Below are positions 35,274-47,820 of a stretch of DNA of 64,000 bases, in pieces. Position numbers and translations under genes: made by a program. Each line of letters begins with the position of its first letter. Positions within the stretch are counted from its first letter, which is position 1. A model generated the notes under the pieces. The model was not told the origin of the DNA. It did no database searches and saw nothing but the letters and a program-made list of their open reading frames with translations. Origin of the DNA: Aureimonas sp. AU22 (GTDB lineage Bacteria; Pseudomonadota; Alphaproteobacteria; Rhizobiales; Rhizobiaceae); contig NZ_BBWJ01000014.1 of assembly GCF_001463745.1 (NCBI RefSeq), forward strand, positions 213,662-277,661, written 5' to 3'.

Positions 35274-36737
35274 ATGGACACCACCACGTTGACCGATGCC
35301 GCCGAGACGGGACAGGCGCTTCTCCAGCTGTTCGGAAGCCGCGCGGTTCTGCTCGATCCCCTCGATACCCAGCGCTACCGGCGCGACTGGCATGGCGACG
35401 TCGAGGGCAGCGCCGTGGCGGTGCTGCGCCCCGGAGATACGGCCGAGGCGTCGGCGATGGTGCGCTTCTGCGCCGAGAACGGTCTCGCCGTGGTCCCGCA
35501 GGGCGGCAATACCGGGCTCGTGCTCGGCGCGCTGCCGACCAGCGCGCGTGGCCATGTCGTGGTCTCGATGGAGCGCATGAACCGCATCCGGGGCATCGAC
35601 GCGGCGGACTTCTCGGCCGTGGTCGAGGCTGGCTGCGTCCTGGCCGCCATCAAGGAGGCGGCGGAGGCGGAGGATCTGTTCTTCCCGCTGTCCCTCGGCG
35701 CGGAGGGCAGCTGCCAGATCGGCGGCAACATCTCGACCAATGCCGGGGGCATCAACGTCCTGCGCTACGGCATGACGCGCGAGATGATCCTCGGCCTCGA
35801 GGTCGTGCTCGCCGACGGCACGGTGTGGAACGGCCTGTCGACGCTGCGCAAGAACAATTCGGGCCTCGACCTCAAGCAGCTCTTCATCGGTGCCGAGGGC
35901 ACGCTCGGCCTGATCACGGCCGCCGCGATCCGCCTTGTGCCGAAGCCGAGCCGTGTCGAGACCGCGTTCCTGGCGCTTGGCGACCGGAACGACGTCATGG
36001 CGCTTTATGCGCTGGCCCGGCGCGAATGTTGCGATCTCCTTTCGGCGTTCGAGCTGGTTCCGCCGGAAGGCATGATGCTGGCCAAGGAGGCCGATCCGAG
36101 CCTCGCGCTGCCGCAGATCGCAGCGGCCCCCGCCTATGCCCTGATCGACGTGTCGGCCACGGGTTCGCTGGATCTTAAACCCCTCGTCGAGCGCTTCTTC
36201 GAACTCGCCATGGATCGGGGCTACGTGATCGACGGCGTGCTGGCCGCGTCCCAGGCGCAGGCGGCCGACCTCTGGCAGATCCGCGACGGCATGAACGAGG
36301 GTCAGGCGAAGCGCGGCGTGCATCTGCGCACCGACCTGTCTGTGCCGCCGTCGAAGGTCGCCACGTTCATCGCGGACGGCATGGCGGAGATCGCCGCCCG
36401 GCTTCCCGACTGCCTGCCCGTCGCCTACGGGCATGTCGGCGACGGCAACATCCACTTCAACGTGCTGCCGCCTGCGGGCATCTCGCGCGAAGAGCGCGAC
36501 GCCAAGCTCTACCTCGCCAAGACGACGCTCAACGCGATCGTCGATCGCTACGCCGGCGGCATCAGCGCCGAGCACGGCATCGGCCGGTTGAAACGGGACG
36601 ATTTCGCCGCCCGACGCTCGGCGGTCCAGCAGGACATCCTCCTCGGCATCAAGGCGCTTCTCGACCCGGCCGATCTCTTCAACCCCGGCTGCCAGACCGC
36701 CTCGCCGCGCGACGGAACGGACGTCACGGTGTTCTAG
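35274..36737 (+). CDS. FAD-linked 2-hydroxyacid dehydrogenase (GlcD/D2HGDH family)
   Basis: 487 residues. An N-terminal FAD-binding (PCMH) domain has VVPQGGNTGLVLGALP and SLGAEGSCQIGGNISTNAGG; the C-terminal FAD-oxidase domain has HVGDGNIHFNVLPP and ISAEHGIGRLKR, with the metal-binding histidines. The family oxidises D-lactate, glycolate, 2-hydroxyglutarate or aldonate-like acids. GGAGG lies 8 bases before the ATG. It follows the two-component genes after 109 bases and may oxidise the transported compound or its product. Confidence 0.88.
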   Translation: MDTTTLTDAAETGQALLQLFGSRAVLLDPLDTQRYRRDWHGDVEGSAVAVLRPGDTAEASAMVRFCAENGLAVVPQGGNTGLVLGALPTSARGHVVVSMERMNRIRGIDAADFSAVVEAGCVLAAIKEAAEAEDLFFPLSLGAEGSCQIGGNISTNAGGINVLRYGMTREMILGLEVVLADGTVWNGLSTLRKNNSGLDLKQLFIGAEGTLGLITAAAIRLVPKPSRVETAFLALGDRNDVMALYALARRECCDLLSAFELVPPEGMMLAKEADPSLALPQIAAAPAYALIDVSATGSLDLKPLVERFFELAMDRGYVIDGVLAASQAQAADLWQIRDGMNEGQAKRGVHLRTDLSVPPSKVATFIADGMAEIAARLPDCLPVAYGHVGDGNIHFNVLPPAGISREERDAKLYLAKTTLNAIVDRYAGGISAEHGIGRLKRDDFAARRSAVQQDILLGIKALLDPADLFNPGCQTASPRDGTDVTVF

Positions 36738-36761
36738 AGCCCGCCCATCGCAGTCAGTTCA

Positions 36762-36815
36762 CCGGACGTGCTGAACGCGGCATCGTCCGGAGGCGAAAGC
36801 GGACACGGCTTTCGC
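36762..36815. terminator. Two hairpins between convergent genes
   Basis: A 7-bp stem CCGGACG/CGTCCGG (36762-36790) and an 8-bp stem GCGAAAGC/GCTTTCGC (36793-36815) fill the 85-bp gap between the dehydrogenase stop and the glpK stop. They probably separate the two convergent transcripts. No long T tract. Confidence 0.55.
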
Positions 36816-36822
36816 GGGATAC

Positions 36823-38322
<1,500 letters not shown>

Positions 38323-38352
38323 GAGGCGGTGCCCTTTATCGTTAAACGGGTG

Positions 38353-38380
38353 CGGGAGGGCCGACGATCCGGCCCTCCCG
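38353..38380 (-). terminator. Hairpin between glpV and glpK
   Basis: A perfect 11-bp GC-rich stem (38353-38363 with 38370-38380, six-base loop) lies in the 80-bp gap after the binding-protein gene. No T tract on the - strand, so partial read-through into glpK and stabilisation of glpV mRNA are likely. Confidence 0.65.
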
Positions 38381-38402
38381 CTCATGCGTCACGCGGTGGC
38401 GG

Positions 38403-40142
<1,740 letters not shown>

Positions 40143-40233
40143 GTCGGTCTCCTCCCAAAAACCTTAAAGTCTGCAGCCGGTCGGCAAGGCCCTCCCGCGC
40201 GACCGGCCGCGCGCGATGGGGTTCGAAACCGCT

Positions 40234-40518
40234 TCAGACGAAGCGGAACACCAGCCCCGCATAGACGAGGCACACCCCGAGCGCCCACCAGAGGTCGGCA
40301 TCGGGGAAGAAGAACAGCGAGCCCAAGCAGATGAAGGCCGAGCCGAGCAGCGAGACGAAGAGGCGGTCGCCGCGCGTCGTCTCGAAGCGAAGGACCCCGT
40401 GGCGCGGTCCCCCGCCGGGCGAGGCCACCTCCCACACGCCCATCATCGCGATCAGCGCGAAGATGCAGAGGAAGAAGGCGGCGGTCGGCCAGGTCCAGGC
40501 CATCCATGAGAAGTTCAT
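40234..40518 (-). CDS. glpU: Small membrane protein GlpU (DUF2160)
   Basis: 94 residues with about three membrane helices (WPTAAFFLCIFALIAMMGVW; LLGSAFICLGSLFFF; LWWALGVCLVYAGLVF). It is found between permease and binding-protein genes of the rhizobial glycerol transporter. Its function is unknown; it may stabilise or regulate the permeases. The ATG at 40518 follows GAGGAGG; an upstream start at 40548 has no such site. Confidence 0.85.
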   Translation of the reverse strand: MNFSWMAWTWPTAAFFLCIFALIAMMGVWEVASPGGGPRHGVLRFETTRGDRLFVSLLGSAFICLGSLFFFPDADLWWALGVCLVYAGLVFRFV

Positions 40519-40528
40519 GTGTGCCTCC

Positions 40529-40593
40529 TCAGACGCGGCCCAGGGCAAAGCCCTTGGCGATGGTGTTGCGCAGGAACGGGCTCGAACGATCCA

Positions 40594-40594
<1 letters not shown>
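40529..40594 (-). pseudogene. 21-codon relic: duplicated end of glpQ
   Basis: A tiny ORF (MDRSSPFLRN then TIAKGFALGRV) whose last 11 residues match the C-terminus of the permease GlpQ except for one substitution (NTIAKG against NYIAKG). Its ATG overlaps the glpQ stop (TGATG), so it can be translated by coupling. It is most simply the leftover of a short tandem duplication; a functional micro-peptide is possible but unsupported. Confidence 0.6.
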
Positions 40595-41495
<901 letters not shown>

Positions 41496-41499
<4 letters not shown>

Positions 41500-42383
41500 G
41501 CGTGGTCTCCCGTGTTCGGCCGGTCGGTCCCGGCATTGGTCATGACCGTGTAGAAGACCCAGGAGAGAAGCAGCACGATCAGGAAGTAGATCAGGCTCAT
41601 GGCGGCGGCGGGACCGAGGTCGAACTGCCCGACCGCCGTCTTCACGAGGTCGATCGACAGGAAGGTCGTCGAGTTGCCGGGGCCGCCGCCCGTCACCACG
41701 AAGGGCTCGGTGTAGATCATGAAACTGTCCATGAAGCGCAGGAGCACGGCGATCAGCAGCACGCGGCCCATCTTCGGCAGCTGGATGTAGCGGAACACCG
41801 CCCAGCGCGAGGCGCCGTCGATCTTGGCGGCCTGGTAGTAGGCGTCGGGGATCGACACGAGGCCGGCGTAGCAAAGCAGCACGACGAGGCTCGTCCAGTG
41901 CCAGACGTCCATGACGATCAGCGTCGCCCAGGCGTCGAACGAATTCTGCACGTAGTTGTAGGGGATTCCGAGGCTCGCCAGCGTGTGGCCGAGGAGGCCG
42001 ATGTCGGTGCGCCCGAACACCTGCCAGATCGTGCCGACGACGTTCCAGGGAATGAGGAGCGGCAGCGCCATCAGGACGAGGCAGACCGGCACCCAGATAC
42101 CCTTCTTCGGCATGGCGAGCGCTACGAGGATGCCGAGCGGCACCTCGATCGCGAGGATGATGGCGGAGAAGATGAGGTTGCGCACCAGCGCATCGTGGAA
42201 GCGCGAGGACTGGAGGACGTCGGTGAACCATTCGGTTCCCGCCCAGAAGAACTCGTTGTTTCCAAACGAGTCCTGCACCGAATAGTTGACCACGGTCATC
42301 AGCGGGATCACCGCCGAGAAGGCTACCAGCAGGAGCACCGGCAGGACCATGAACCAGGCCTTGTTGTTCCAGGTCTTCTCCAT
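41496..42383 (-). CDS. glpP: Glycerol ABC transporter permease GlpP
   Basis: 295 residues, six membrane helices, MalF-type. The EAA loop reads IPDAYYQAAKIDGASRWAVF. It starts at ATG 42383, giving MEKTWNNKAWFM; the upstream extension is not conserved-looking. It pairs with GlpQ to form the channel and follows glpT by four bases. Confidence 0.92.
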
Positions 42384-42387
42384 CGCC

Positions 42388-43467
<1,080 letters not shown>

Positions 43468-43477
43468 CGGTTTGTCC

Positions 43478-44548
43478 TCAGGCCGCGCGTGCGAGGGCAG
43501 GGGCGGCGGCCCGCCCATCGGCGCCGAAAACGCGCATGTCGGCGGGGGCAAAATGCAGCGTGATCGGCTCGCCCCGTTCGGCCGAGCGCACACCCGGCAG
43601 GACGGCCACGATCCGCTCGCCGCCGAGTTCGGCATGGAGATAGGTCTGCGAGCCCGTGACCTCCGTCACCACGACGCGGGCTTCGAACGCAGCCGCACCG
43701 GGGGCGGCGGTGCCGGCCCGCAGATGGTGCGCACGAACACCGACGAGATAGTCGCCATCGGCAAGATTGGTTGCCGGGATCGAGAAGCCGTGCGGCGACG
43801 ACAGGAGGCCGGCGCGTGCCGTCATGGCGAGGACGTTGAGCGGCGGATCGGAGAAGATGCGCGCGGTCTCGAGATCGGCCGGGCGGCGATAGACGTCGGG
43901 TGTCGGACCGAACTGGGTCACACGGCCCTTCGAAAGGGTGGCCGTATTGCCGCCGAGAAGCAGCGCCTCGGTCGGCTCGGTCGTGGCGTAGACGAAGATC
44001 GCGCCGCCCTCGGCGAAGATGCGCGGCAACTCTTCGCGCAGTTCCTCGCGGAGCTTGTAGTCGAGATTGGCGAGCGGCTCGTCGAGGAGAACGAGGTCGG
44101 CCTTCTTCACCAGCGCACGGGCGAGCGCGGTGCGCTGCTGCTGGCCGCCCGAAAGGTTCAGCACCGTGCGCTCGAGATAGGGCTCGAGCTTCAAGAGCTT
44201 CGCCGCGCCGGCCACCGCCTCTCGGATTTCCGCCTCGGTTCGACCCTTGACGCGCAGCGGCGAGGCGATGTTCTCGAAGACCGTCATTGACGGGTAGTTG
44301 ATGAACTGCTGATAGACCATCGCGACGTTGCGCCTGGCCACGGGCACGCCGGTCACGTCGCGTCCGTCCATGTAGACGCGGCCGCTCGTCGGCCGGTCCA
44401 GGCCGGCCATCAGCCGCATCAGGCTGGTCTTGCCCGACAGCGTCGGGCCCAGCAGGACGTTGAGCGAGCCGCGCTGCAGCGTCAGGCTCACGTCCGCGAT
44501 ATGGGTCTCGGCGCCGACGCGCTTGCCGACCTGTTCCAGTAGCAGCAC
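43478..44548 (-). CDS. glpS: Glycerol ABC transporter ATPase GlpS (switch His missing)
   Basis: 356 residues, MalK/UgpC type. Walker A is GPTLSGKT (34-41), the signature LSGGQ (132-136) is intact and Walker B has Asp156-Glu157. The H-loop reads Y-A-T-T-E-P-T-E-A: the catalytic switch histidine is Thr190. It is therefore complementary to GlpT. GTG 44548 is chosen because GGAGG lies 5 bases before it; TTG 44551 is too close to it. Confidence 0.9.
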   Translation of the reverse strand: MLLLEQVGKRVGAETHIADVSLTLQRGSLNVLLGPTLSGKTSLMRLMAGLDRPTSGRVYMDGRDVTGVPVARRNVAMVYQQFINYPSMTVFENIASPLRVKGRTEAEIREAVAGAAKLLKLEPYLERTVLNLSGGQQQRTALARALVKKADLVLLDEPLANLDYKLREELREELPRIFAEGGAIFVYATTEPTEALLLGGNTATLSKGRVTQFGPTPDVYRRPADLETARIFSDPPLNVLAMTARAGLLSSPHGFSIPATNLADGDYLVGVRAHHLRAGTAAPGAAAFEARVVVTEVTGSQTYLHAELGGERIVAVLPGVRSAERGEPITLHFAPADMRVFGADGRAAAPALARAA

Positions 44549-44611
44549 CAAGTCCTCCCGTGCAGCTTGTCCCGTCGTGTCATCGCCGCACCCTCCCCGG
44601 TGCGGTGTCGT

Positions 44612-46126
44612 TCATTCGGCCGCGAGGCCCGGACTTCGCTCGCGCGAGACGAGAGCCCGCAGGGTATCTTCCAGCGCCGCGGTCTCGGCGGGCGCAAAGC
44701 GCAGGCCGAGCTTGGAGCGGCGCCAGAGCACGTCCTCCGCGGTGCGGGCCCACTCATTGCGAACGAGCCATGCCACCTCGCGTTCGGTCAAGCCATGTCC
44801 GAGATCACGACCCCAATCCGCACCGGCTTCGCCTGCCATCGCGAGGGCGTCGGTGCCGTAAGCGCGCACCAGCCGGGCGCGCGTGAAGGGGGAGAGATCC
44901 GGTGCGGCATCGGCCAGCCGGGCTTCCAGTGCCGCGAGGCCATCGACCGGAAAGTCGCCGCCCGGCAGGGCAGCGGCGCCGGTCCAGGCCCCCTTCCGGG
45001 ACCCCAACGCCTTCTCGATCGCTTCGACGACGTCTTCGGCGAGGCGACGATAGGTCGTGATCTTGCCGCCGAAGATGTTGAGAAGCGGCGCGCCGGCCGA
45101 TTTGTCGACCTTCAGCACATAGTCGCGGGTGGCTTCCTGCGCCTTGGATGCGTGGTCGTCGAACAGCGGGCGCACGCCCGAGAAGGTCCAGACGATGTCC
45201 TCCCGCCGCAGGGGCTTTGCGAAATACTCGCTGGCGGCTTGAAGGAGATAGGTCGTCTCCTCCTCGCTGATCGCCGCCTGCCCGGGATCGCCGGAGTAGT
45301 CGCGATCGGTCGTCCCGACGAGGGTGAAATCGTCGTTGTAGGGGATGGCGAAGATGATGCGCCCGTCAGCGTTCTGGAAGATATAGGCGCGGTCGTGATC
45401 GTAGAGCTTGCGCATCACGATGTGCGACCCCTGGACGAGGCGGATGTTATGGGCGTCCGGCTTCGACAGCGCCGTCTGGATGACCCGGTCGACCCAAGGG
45501 CCGGCGGCGTTGACGAGGAAACGCGCCCCGACCGTCTCCGTCGCTCCGGTCTCGGCGTCTTCCAGCGAGATCAGCCAGCCGTCGCCGTCGCGGCGCGCGG
45601 CGGTGACGCGGGTTCGAACCTGGATGGTGGCGCCGCGCTTGGCTGCGTCCCGCGCATTCAGGACGACGAGGCGCGTGTCGTCGACGCGCGCGTCCGAATA
45701 CTCGAAACCCTTGGAGAACTCCCGTTTCAACGGTGCACCGAGCGGGCCAGTGAGGTCCACGGTCTTCGTCGCCGCGAGCTTCTTCCGTCCGCCGAGATGG
45801 TCGTAGAGAAACAGGCCGAGCCGCAGGAGCCAGGACGGACGCAGGCCCGAATGGTGCGGCAGCACGAAGCGCAGGGGCTGAATGATGTGCGGCGCGATGG
45901 CCCACAGCACCTCGCGTTCCATCAACGCCTCGCGCACCAGGCGGAACTCGTGGTGCTCGAGATAGCGCAGGCCGCCATGGATCAGCTTCGTCGACCAGGA
46001 CGAGGTCCCGCTGCCGAGATCCTTGGCTTCGGCGAGCCCCACCGAGTAGCCGCGACCCACCGCGTCGCGGGCGATGCCGCACCCGTTGATCCCGCCACCG
46101 ATGATGAAAACGTCGAAGTGCCGCAT
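44612..46126 (-). CDS. glpD: Aerobic glycerol-3-phosphate dehydrogenase GlpD
   Basis: 504 residues. GlpD is a membrane-associated FAD enzyme that oxidises glycerol 3-phosphate to dihydroxyacetone phosphate and reduces quinone. The FAD motif IIGGGINGCGIARDA lies at residues 7-21, then STKLIHGGLRYLEHHEFRLV; the C-terminal domain has LGHGLTEREVAWLVRNEWA. GGAG precedes ATG 46126. It is the first gene of the operon, behind CGAAA repeats. Confidence 0.96.
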   Translation of the reverse strand: MRHFDVFIIGGGINGCGIARDAVGRGYSVGLAEAKDLGSGTSSWSTKLIHGGLRYLEHHEFRLVREALMEREVLWAIAPHIIQPLRFVLPHHSGLRPSWLLRLGLFLYDHLGGRKKLAATKTVDLTGPLGAPLKREFSKGFEYSDARVDDTRLVVLNARDAAKRGATIQVRTRVTAARRDGDGWLISLEDAETGATETVGARFLVNAAGPWVDRVIQTALSKPDAHNIRLVQGSHIVMRKLYDHDRAYIFQNADGRIIFAIPYNDDFTLVGTTDRDYSGDPGQAAISEEETTYLLQAASEYFAKPLRREDIVWTFSGVRPLFDDHASKAQEATRDYVLKVDKSAGAPLLNIFGGKITTYRRLAEDVVEAIEKALGSRKGAWTGAAALPGGDFPVDGLAALEARLADAAPDLSPFTRARLVRAYGTDALAMAGEAGADWGRDLGHGLTEREVAWLVRNEWARTAEDVLWRRSKLGLRFAPAETAALEDTLRALVSRERSPGLAAE

Positions 46127-46166
46127 GACTCCACCGCTTTCGCATTGCAGCAATAACCGCGCAGAT

Positions 46167-46207
46167 GCGAAAGTCAGTCGATTAAAAGCGAAAATAAACG
46201 AAAGTCA
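46167..46207. promoter_or_regulatory. Putative GlpR operators before glpD
   Basis: The 88-bp glpR-glpD gap has CGAAAGTCA twice (46168-46176 and 46199-46207, exactly 31 bases apart) and another CGAAA at 46189. DeoR-family GlpR proteins bind TTTCG/CGAAA-type repeats, so this region probably controls glpD-K. Confidence 0.65.
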
Positions 46208-46214
46208 AGCGACC

Positions 46215-46991
46215 TCAGCGGTCGCCGGCGGGTGCCGCCGTTTCGATCAGTCGCACGCCGGCCTGGCGACAGATGTCGCGCACTTCCTCCGACCCGCAGC
46301 GGTCGGTGACGAAGCTTTGCACCTGCGAGATATGGCCGATCCGAACCGGAGCGCTTCGGTCGAACTTCGAAGCGTCGGAGACGAGAATCACATGGCGGGC
46401 ATTGGCCATGATGGCTTGTGCAACGCGCACCTCGCGGTAGTCGAAGTCGAGGAGGGCACCGTCCGAGTCGATGGCCGAAACGCCGACGATGGCGAAGTCG
46501 ACCTTGAACTGGCGGATGAAGTCGACGGCCGCCTCACCGACGATCCCGCCATCGCTGCGCCGGATCACGCCGCCCACCACGATGACCTCGATCTGAGGAC
46601 TCGGCCGCATCACGTTGGCGACGTTGAGGTTGTTGGTGATCACGAGGAGGCCCGCATGATGCAGGAGGGCCTGCGCGGCCGCTTCCGTCGTGGTGCCGAT
46701 GTTGATGAAGAGCGAGGAACGGTCCGGCACGAGGTCGGCCGCCGCCCGGCCGATCTCCAGCTTCTCCACGGCGGCGATGGCGCGCCGCGCGTCGTAACCC
46801 ACGTTCTCCGCCCCAGAGCCGAGCACGGCGCCGCCATGGATACGCGACAGGAGACGCTGTTCGCAAAGTTCGTTCAGGTCCTTGCGGATGGTCTGGACGC
46901 TGACCTCGAAACGGCTCGCCAGCGCATCCACCAGGACCTTGCCCTCACGTTTCGCGGCTTCGACGATCCGGGCCTGGCGTTCCGACAACAT
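46215..46991 (-). CDS. glpR: DeoR-family glycerol-3-phosphate repressor GlpR
   Basis: 258 residues. The N-terminal DeoR HTH reads LSERQARIVEAAKREGKVLV with FEVSVQTIRKDLNELCE; the C-terminal sugar-phosphate sensor domain has NIGTTTEAAAQALL and VVGGVIRRSDGG. ATG 46991 follows GAGG; TTG 46997 is an alternative. It lies 88 bp upstream of glpD on the same strand and has its own CGAAA-rich upstream region, which suggests autoregulation. Confidence 0.93.
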   Translation of the reverse strand: MLSERQARIVEAAKREGKVLVDALASRFEVSVQTIRKDLNELCEQRLLSRIHGGAVLGSGAENVGYDARRAIAAVEKLEIGRAAADLVPDRSSLFINIGTTTEAAAQALLHHAGLLVITNNLNVANVMRPSPQIEVIVVGGVIRRSDGGIVGEAAVDFIRQFKVDFAIVGVSAIDSDGALLDFDYREVRVAQAIMANARHVILVSDASKFDRSAPVRIGHISQVQSFVTDRCGSEEVRDICRQAGVRLIETAAPAGDR

Positions 46992-47020
46992 GGGCAACCT
47001 CGATCGACCGCGGGCAAAAA

Positions 47021-47052
47021 CGAAAACGAAAGCGAAATGCTACGAAGCGAAA
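47021..47052. promoter_or_regulatory. CGAAA repeat cluster before glpR
   Basis: CGAAA occurs at 47021, 47027, 47033 and 47048, with CGAAG at 47043, 30-60 bases upstream of the glpR start. It resembles the repeats before glpD and probably mediates autoregulation. Confidence 0.6.
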
Positions 47053-47133
47053 CATAGTGTCAGTTGCACGGGAAAGGAAACGGTCCCAGCTTTGGGGGCG
47101 GAAACCATCGGCGGCAAATTCGGCCGCGCCTCT

Positions 47134-47161
47134 TTGACAGGCGACACGGTCGCCCTATAGA
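47134..47161 (+). promoter_or_regulatory. Sigma-70-like promoter of the rmf gene
   Basis: TTGACA (47134-47139) and TATAGA (47156-47161) are 16 bases apart; the spacer carries the perfect inverted repeat GGCGAC-ACG-GTCGCC (47140-47154), a possible operator. The rmf ATG lies 55 bases downstream. Confidence 0.7.
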
Positions 47162-47215
47162 GCGGCCCCGTCGTATGGTTGACCAATTGTTGTGATCCAT
47201 AGGCGGGAGGGACTG

Positions 47216-47398
47216 ATGGATATCGTGAAGGAAAATCGAATGATGAAGGCAGCGAATTTCGCTCTGACGCGCGACGACATGGTGCGCATGGAAGGCGAGG
47301 ATGCCGCCCGCACCAACCGGTCGCGCCGTGACAACCCCTACCGTCCGGGCAGTGCCGACTGGCGCGCCTGGTGCAACGGGTTCGAGACGGGCCGCTGA
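47216..47398 (+). CDS. rmf: Ribosome modulation factor family protein
   Basis: 60 residues. RMF binds the ribosome in stationary phase and promotes inactive 100S dimers. The small basic protein carries the family core: MEGEDAARTNRSRRDNPYRP then W-R-A-W-x-N-G-F-E. Bacterial RMF proteins share the G-x-x-A, NPY/CPY and W-x3-GW/GF pattern. The ATG follows GGGAGGG. It has its own promoter and probably responds to growth state; it appears monocistronic. Confidence 0.8.
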   Translation: MDIVKENRMMKAANFALTRDDMVRMEGEDAARTNRSRRDNPYRPGSADWRAWCNGFETGR

Positions 47399-47463
47399 GC
47401 GGCACCGTGTCCTGACGCATGAAGCCGGACGGGTCGGCATGGATCGACCCGCCCATCCGCCTG

Positions 47464-47820
47464 TCAAAGGCAAGCCGAAAGCCCGATGATCGGCGCGTAG
47501 TTGACCAACGTCACCGCGACCGAGACGCCGGCGGCGCCGAGCGCGGTGCGAGCGAAGAAACCGGCCATCTCCTCGTCACCCTTCGCGCGGCGCGCCCTTC
47601 GCCAGACCCACGCGACGAGCAGCGCAAGCACGGCCAGATGGCCCATCCATACCGCCAGGAGAACGGCACGCTGGACGGAGATCGGCCCGATGCTGCGCGC
47701 CTCCCATCCGAACGCACACCCCACCGACAGAAGCGCGTAGAGCGACACGAAGGCGGAACTCCAGATCACCAGACCGGCAACGAGGACCAGAAGATTGGCG
47801 GCCGACCGGTCCCCGATCAC
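47464..47820 (-). CDS. Small membrane protein of the cytochrome oxidase operon
   Basis: 118 residues from a GTG start that overlaps the fused subunit gene's stop (GTGA). About three membrane helices (LLVLVAGLVIWSSAFVSLYA; AVLLAVWMGHLAVLALLVAW; ALGAAGVSVAVTLVNYAPII) with a short basic loop R-R-A-R-R-A-K. Sequence gives no family. By position it could be a subunit IV-like or assembly component of the oxidase. Confidence 0.65.
   Translation of the reverse strand: MIGDRSAANLLVLVAGLVIWSSAFVSLYALLSVGCAFGWEARSIGPISVQRAVLLAVWMGHLAVLALLVAWVWRRARRAKGDEEMAGFFARTALGAAGVSVAVTLVNYAPIIGLSACL

Noticed and set aside
36738..36822. Repeats that could be an attachment site or REP element
   Set aside because: They are simple hairpins in a convergent gap, and no integrase or flanking direct repeat is seen.
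38323..38385. N-terminal extension of GlpK
   Set aside because: It runs through the glpV-glpK hairpin; ATG 38322 has a ribosome binding site and the family start.
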